Positions 54,050 to 59,531 of a stretch of 59,531 nucleotides of DNA are shown here, piece by piece (position 1 is the first letter of the stretch; every line of letters starts with the position of its first letter). Location of the stretch: the NCBI GenBank assembly GCA_031181345.1, contig JAPSLC010000009.1, forward strand, positions 1 to 59,531, in the 5' to 3' direction. Origin of the DNA: Cupriavidus sp. (lineage in GTDB: Bacteria; Pseudomonadota; Gammaproteobacteria; Burkholderiales; Burkholderiaceae). Both the position numbers and the translations under genes were made by a program. A model generated the notes under the pieces. That model did not search any database. It had not been told where the DNA came from and saw nothing but the letters and a program-made list of their open reading frames with translations.

Positions 54050-55486
54050 TCACAGGCCGACCCGGACGATCTTCAGCGTATTGGTGCCGCCGGGCTGCCC
54101 CATCGGCTCGCCAATCGTCAGCACGATGAAATCGCCGCGCTGCACCACGCCCTTGGCCAGCAGCAGCTCCTCGGCCTGTTCCAGCGCGGTATCGCGGTCG
54201 CTGCTCGATTCCAGCGGCAGCGCGACCACGTTCCGGTACAGCTGCATCTTGCGCTGCGACGCCAGGTTCGGCGTCATCGCGTAGATCGGCACATGGATGC
54301 GGTGACGGCTCATCCACAAGGCGGTCGCGCCCGAATCGGTCAGCGCGGCAATGGCCTTCACTTGCAGATGATAGGCGGTGAACAGCGCGCCCATCGCGAT
54401 CGACTGGTCGATGCGGGTGAAGGTCTGGTTCAGGAAGTCGGTGTCGAGCTGGACCACCTCCGACTTCTCGGCCTCGACGCAGACCGCGGCCATCGCCTCG
54501 ACGGTCTCGACCGGATAGCGGCCGGCGGCGGTCTCGGCCGACAGCATCACGGCGTCGGTGCCGTCGAGCACGGCGTTGGCCACGTCGGACACCTCGGCAC
54601 GGGTCGGCACCGGGTTGACGATCATGCTTTCCATCATCTGCGTGGCGGTGATGGTCAGCTTGTTGGCCTCGCGTGCGAGCCGGATCATCCGTTTCTGCAG
54701 CGCCGGCACGGCGGCGTTGCCCACTTCCACGGCCAGGTCGCCGCGCGCCACCATGATGCCGTCCGAGGCGGCGAGGATTTCCTCCAGCACGCCCGGGCGG
54801 ATCGCTTCGGCCCGCTCGATCTTGGCGATCATCCGGGCCTTGTGGCCGAACTGCTGGCCCGCCACCGCGGCGAGCTGGCGCGCCATTTCCATGTCGGTGG
54901 CGTTCTTGGGGAAGCTGACCGCGATATAGTCGGCGCCCAGCGCCATCGCGGTCTTGATGTCTTCCATGTCCTTGGCCGTCAGCGCCGGCGCAGACAGGCC
55001 GCCGCCCTGGCGGTTGATGCCCTTGTTGTTGGACAGGTCGCCGCCGACCTTGACGGTGGTGAAGATCTCGCTGCCGATCACGCGGTCGACCACCAGCACG
55101 ATCAGTCCGTCGTTGAGCAGCAGCAGATCGCCCGGACCGACATCGCGCGGCAGGTCGCGGTAATCGAGGCCGGCGCGCTCCTGGTTGCCGAGCTGGCAGT
55201 TGGCGTCCAGCACGAAGGGGTCGCCCGCCTTCAGCGTGATCTTGCCGTTCTCGAACTTGCCGACGCGGATCTTCGGCCCCTGCAGGTCGGCCATGATCGC
55301 GACCTCGCGGCCGCAGGCCTGGGCGGCCTCGCGCACCAGTCGCGCGCGCTCGAGGTGGTCCTCGGTCACGCCGTGCGAGAAGTTGAGCCGCACCACGTCG
55401 ACCCCGGCCGCAATCATGCGGGTCAGCATCTCGAGCGTGCTGGAAGCGGGGCCGATGGTGGCGACGATCTTGGTCGAACGGGTCAT
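54050..55486 (-). CDS. pyk: Pyruvate kinase
   Basis: Converts phosphoenolpyruvate and ADP to pyruvate and ATP. The 478-residue protein begins MTRSTKIVATIGPASSTLEM. It has VVRLNFSHG near residue 38, IERAEAIRPGVLEEI near 245 and the metal-binding MVARGDLAVEVG near 267. AVMLSAETAAGRYPVE near 308 is further support. The C-terminal allosteric domain is present and complete. It follows pgk by 99 bases in the same direction. Confidence 0.96.
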   Translation of the reverse strand: MTRSTKIVATIGPASSTLEMLTRMIAAGVDVVRLNFSHGVTEDHLERARLVREAAQACGREVAIMADLQGPKIRVGKFENGKITLKAGDPFVLDANCQLGNQERAGLDYRDLPRDVGPGDLLLLNDGLIVLVVDRVIGSEIFTTVKVGGDLSNNKGINRQGGGLSAPALTAKDMEDIKTAMALGADYIAVSFPKNATDMEMARQLAAVAGQQFGHKARMIAKIERAEAIRPGVLEEILAASDGIMVARGDLAVEVGNAAVPALQKRMIRLAREANKLTITATQMMESMIVNPVPTRAEVSDVANAVLDGTDAVMLSAETAAGRYPVETVEAMAAVCVEAEKSEVVQLDTDFLNQTFTRIDQSIAMGALFTAYHLQVKAIAALTDSGATALWMSRHRIHVPIYAMTPNLASQRKMQLYRNVVALPLESSSDRDTALEQAEELLLAKGVVQRGDFIVLTIGEPMGQPGGTNTLKIVRVGL

Positions 55487-55585
55487 CTGGTTTCCTTGTC
55501 CTTGGCGTGTCGCGGCCGTAGGCCGGCGTGCGCCGCCGCGGCGGCCGGCGAACGGCAGACCGCGAACGGCGAGCGGTTCCGGCCC

Positions 55586-56782
<1,197 letters not shown>

Positions 56783-57182
56783 GGCTCTTGCGGGAATGAT
56801 CGGAAAAACCGGCATTTTACCTGAACGGGGGCCCCCTTTTGCGCAATTGCAACGGGGTTGCGACGCCCAGCGCACAAAGGCGTGTGGAAGCTTCATCACA
56901 TCGTGCTGACGACCCCGCGGCAAAGCCGTACCATAGCTCCTCGGCCACCGCAGACGCCCCAGGGCGCCGCCCGCGAGAAGCCGTCCAAACAAGCAAGAAG
57001 AAACAAGAAGATGGAAGCCGACCGGGCCGTCACAAGAGCCCGGCGGCGAAATGCTTTGTCGTCGGAACCAGGGGTAAGTCGATGAACCAACGGGAAGTCC
57101 GTGGCGCAAACCATGGGCGGCGCCAGCCTTTGCGCGTGCCGCCCGCCGCCTGCCGCGCCATCGGGTCGATGCGGAGGCGGTA
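56783..57182. promoter_or_regulatory. 400-base divergent region between pgk and the LuxR-type gene
   Basis: No gene with family sequence is seen here. On the minus strand TAAAAT (56814-56819) is a good -10 box about 30 bases before pgk; a -35 at standard spacing is not clear. Next to it is a G/C block GGGGGCCCCC (56827-56836) and the inverted repeat TTGC-GCAATT-GCAA (about 56839-56852). On the plus strand GGAGG at 57173-57177 is the ribosome site of the LuxR-type gene. Confidence 0.5.
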
Positions 57183-58337
57183 ATGAACGATAGCGATATC
57201 CACGACACGATCCGCGGGCTCTACGAGGGCATCGTGGACCCCCAGGCGTGGCAGCGCAGCCTGCAGAACCTGCGCCGCGCGAGCGGCAGCGCCCAGATGG
57301 GCATGGTCGTGCTGGACAAGCGCAGCGGCCGCATGTCGGTGACCGAGCTGGCCAATCCGGTCGAAGGATTGGCCCAGGCCTACCAGCAGACCTTTCAGGC
57401 GCTGGACCCGGGACGGCCCTTCACGCCGCGGATGCCGCTCGGCGGCTGGTACATCGACGCGCGGGAGCTCGGTGTCGGCACCCTGGCGCGGCATCCGTTC
57501 TATGGCGACTTCCTGCACCGCTACGGCATGGGCTCGGTGATGGCCTGCCTGGTCGAACGCCAGCCCTACTACGAGGTCTATTTTTCGCTGCAGCGGCCGC
57601 TCGACGGGCCGCTGTTCGCGCCCGAAGACGCGCGCGCCCTGGATTGGGCGATTCCGCACATCCGCCAGGCGATGGCGCTGCGCGAACGCACCAGCACGCT
57701 GACCGCGTTGCAGCGCCTGTCGATGCGGCTGCTGGACCAGCTGGCGTTCGGCGTGATCCTGTTCACCGCCGACGCGCGCGTGCTGCTGCACAACAGCGAG
57801 GGCGAGGCCTGGGTGCGCCGGCTGATGCCGAATCCGGCCGCGCCTCGCACGGGCACAGGCGCGGGCGACGAATGGACGCTGTCACGCCCGTTCGCGGCGA
57901 TGGTGCGCGCCGCCTGCGATGCCGATGCGCCGGTGCCGGCCCAGGCCGCGACGGCACAATCGCGCCACGGCGCCCGCGCCCAGGTCATCGTGCTGCCGCT
58001 GCCGCCTTCGCACGCGATGGGCCAGGCCTGGCAGCAGCCGGCCGCGCTGGTCGCGATTCACGACGCCAGAAGCAGCTCGCCCCTGCTGCCCCAGGTACTG
58101 CGCGATCTCTATGGACTGACGCCGGCCGAGATGCGGCTGGCGACGCTGCTGACCACCGGCATCGGGCTGCCCGAAGCGTGCGAGCAATTGCAGATCGGCC
58201 GCGAGACCAGCCGGACCCAGCTCAAGTCGGTCTTCATCAAGACCGGCACCAACAGCCAGGCGCAGCTGTCGCACCTGCTGACCCGGCTGAGCGCCACGCT
58301 GAAGGCGCCCCCGGCCGAGCCGGACCGCGGCGCCTGA
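57183..58337 (+). CDS. LuxR-type helix-turn-helix regulator
   Basis: A 384-residue regulator of a type common in Burkholderiales. A PAS-like or GAF-like N-terminal part of about 300 residues ([39 protein letters not shown]) precedes the LuxR DNA-binding domain at about 308-365. That domain reads [19 protein letters not shown], then [21 protein letters not shown]. No receiver domain or autoinducer-binding signature is seen. GGAGG 5 bases before the ATG is clear. It is divergent from pgk and convergent with azlCD. Its target is unknown. Confidence 0.87.
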   Translation: MNDSDIHDTIRGLYEGIVDPQAWQRSLQNLRRASGSAQMGMVVLDKRSGRMSVTELANPVEGLAQAYQQTFQALDPGRPFTPRMPLGGWYIDARELGVGTLARHPFYGDFLHRYGMGSVMACLVERQPYYEVYFSLQRPLDGPLFAPEDARALDWAIPHIRQAMALRERTSTLTALQRLSMRLLDQLAFGVILFTADARVLLHNSEGEAWVRRLMPNPAAPRTGTGAGDEWTLSRPFAAMVRAACDADAPVPAQAATAQSRHGARAQVIVLPLPPSHAMGQAWQQPAALVAIHDARSSSPLLPQVLRDLYGLTPAEMRLATLLTTGIGLPEACEQLQIGRETSRTQLKSVFIKTGTNSQAQLSHLLTRLSATLKAPPAEPDRGA

Positions 58338-58340
58338 CGT

Positions 58341-58664
58341 CTAGGCCAGCAACCGCAACGCGGTATAGACGGCCATGCCGACCGCGATCATGCCGAGCAT
58401 CTTGCGGGTGACCAGGTAGAACAGCGCGGCGGCGATGCCAGCGATCAGCTTGTAGTTTTCCAGGCCGACGGTGAAATGGCCCTGCCAGGTCATCAGGTCG
58501 GGCAGGATGATGGCCGCCAGTGCGGCGGCGGGCGCGTAGCGCAGCGCCCGCTGCAGGCGGTCGGGCAGGCTGACGTGTTCGCCCGCCATCAGGAACAGGG
58601 CGCGCGTGACGATGGTCACCACCGCCATGCCGATCAGCGCGATCCAGATCTGCCAGTGGCTCAT
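58341..58664 (-). CDS. azlD: AzlD-type branched-chain amino acid exporter small subunit
   Basis: A 107-residue membrane protein with about four helices. It begins MSHWQIWIALIGMAVVTIVT and contains RALRYAPAAALAAIILPDLM, the AzlD signature. It works with AzlC to export branched-chain amino acids or their analogues. Its ATG overlaps the azlC stop (ATGA), so translation is coupled. Confidence 0.9.
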   Translation of the reverse strand: MSHWQIWIALIGMAVVTIVTRALFLMAGEHVSLPDRLQRALRYAPAAALAAIILPDLMTWQGHFTVGLENYKLIAGIAAALFYLVTRKMLGMIAVGMAVYTALRLLA

Positions 58665-59531
58665 GCCCGGTCCTCCGCCGACGAAGCGGCATGGCCGGCT
58701 CGAGTGCCAGCGTTGTCGTCGATCTTGTTGCCCGCCTTGTCGGCTACCTTGTCGGCTACCTTGTCGGCTACCTTGTCGGCTACCTTGGGGCGCCGATGGT
58801 TGCGTTCGATGCCGCGCAGCGTGGCGCGGGCCGCCAGCTGGTCGCTGGCCATGCCGGCCGCGATCGCCCCCACCACCGCCACCACCAGCCCGAGCCGGTA
58901 CGGCAGGTCGAAGAAGAACAGCGCCAGTACCGCCGACACCGCGACCGCCATCAGGGTCGACCGGGAATTGATCGTCGACACCATCACCGGGATCAGCGCC
59001 AGCGTGCCGGCCAGCGCCAGCCCCCAGCTGTCGGGGAAGAGGCTCGCCAGCAGGATGCCCGCCAGCGACGAGACCTGCCACATCACGAAGTTGGTCAGCG
59101 CCATGCCCCAGAAATAGCCTTCCTTGCCGGACTCGTAGCCCGGGGCCTGGAAGCGCTGCATGAAGAAGACGAAATGCAGGTCGCCGTTGAACGACCCCAG
59201 CAACGTCCGCCGCCACAGCGGCAGATAGCTGAAATGCGGCTGCAGCGCGGCGCTGAAGATCACGAAGCGCAAATTGACCACGGCGGCGGTCAGCCAGATC
59301 GTCCACAGCGGCATGCCCGCCGCGAACAGCGGCAGCACCGCCAACTGGGCAGACCCGGCATAGACCAGCAGGCTCATGCCGATCGCCTCGGGCACCGTCA
59401 TCACGGACTTGCTCATGGCGACGCCCGTCACCAGCCCCCACGAGAACGTGGCCGGCAGCGACGGCGCGAAACGACGCGCGCCGGCCAGGAAGCCGGAGCG
59501 CTCGGCGGGCGGGTAGCGGGTCCAGAAATGG
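58661..59531 (-). CDS. azlC: AzlC-type exporter large subunit, 5' end beyond the window
   Basis: An inner-membrane protein of the AzlC family. The frame is open to the window edge with family-like sequence (FLAGARRFAPSLPATFSWGL), so the start lies outside. Typical parts are AMSKSVMTVPEAIGMSLLVY, YAGSAQLAVLPLFAAGMPLW, NLRFVIFSAALQPHF and WGMALTNFVMW. After the last helix there is an unusual basic tail of about 45 residues. It includes four VADK repeats and an Ala/Asp/Gly-rich end. It overlaps azlD. Confidence 0.9.
   Translation of the reverse strand, partial: HFWTRYPPAERSGFLAGARRFAPSLPATFSWGLVTGVAMSKSVMTVPEAIGMSLLVYAGSAQLAVLPLFAAGMPLWTIWLTAAVVNLRFVIFSAALQPHFSYLPLWRRTLLGSFNGDLHFVFFMQRFQAPGYESGKEGYFWGMALTNFVMWQVSSLAGILLASLFPDSWGLALAGTLALIPVMVSTINSRSTLMAVAVSAVLALFFFDLPYRLGLVVAVVGAIAAGMASDQLAARATLRGIERNHRRPKVADKVADKVADKVADKAGNKIDDNAGTRAGHAASSAEDRA
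58735..58787 (-). repeat. Four 12-base repeats in the 3' end of azlC
   Basis: The unit CTTGTCGGCTAC (plus strand) occurs four times in perfect tandem and encodes (Val-Ala-Asp-Lys) repeats in the azlC tail. Unit changes keep the reading frame, so the number is likely to vary between strains. Confidence 0.88.

Overview
The window is chromosomal DNA of a GC-rich beta-proteobacterium, most likely Burkholderiaceae near Ralstonia/Cupriavidus. That placement is an inference from the look of Adk, the conserved blocks exbB-exbD-lpxK-trm112-kdsB-adk and pgk-pyk-fba-purC-purE-purK-tsaC, a Bug/TctC-type binding protein, and REP-type palindromes between genes. No rRNA, tRNA, CRISPR array, transposase or phage gene was recognised.

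Regions: 0-4.5 kb holds envelope genes (ExbB/ExbD, LpxK, Trm112-like protein, KdsB) and adk. 4.6-6.4 kb is an unrecognised 597-residue membrane-hairpin protein. 6.6-13.4 kb carries a hydroxyacyl-CoA dehydrogenase-type SDR, a lipoprotein gamma-glutamyltransferase, a LysR regulator divergent from an SBF-like transporter, and amiC. 13.4-21.2 kb has tsaE, queG, an AEC permease, a chalcone-isomerase-fold protein, a Bug protein, a DNA methyltransferase-repair protein, xerD, ybaK and plsY. 21.3-33.2 kb has an OmpR/EnvZ-type two-component pair divergent from a four-gene MdtABC-type RND efflux operon with its outer-membrane channel. 33.4-39.8 kb has a LysR/PACE efflux pair, a glycine-zipper lipoprotein, a probable beta-barrel protein, and a flavin monooxygenase / ABC binding protein / DUF3237 / MarR operon with a palindrome over its promoter.

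40.0-48.4 kb is an accessory block, visibly less GC-rich than its surroundings, with two two-gene cassettes flanking dacB. Each cassette is a large protein with no recognised family followed by one member of a paralogous pair. The pair shares an F-box-like N-terminal segment, and one member ends in a basic tail plus Cys-Ile-Leu-Leu, a CaaX-type prenylation motif. Three of the four proteins have Ser/Pro/Ala-rich N-termini poor in acidic residues, as in type III effectors. This block is the best candidate for something undescribed: host-directed effectors that might recruit a ubiquitin ligase at a membrane (inference).

48.6-56.8 kb is a single-direction run of glycolytic and purine genes plus tsaC. 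The window ends with a LuxR-type regulator and an AzlCD-type exporter, azlC being cut by the window edge. Two families of palindromic repeats arranged as inverted pairs (REPIN-like) occupy most of the gene-free stretches.
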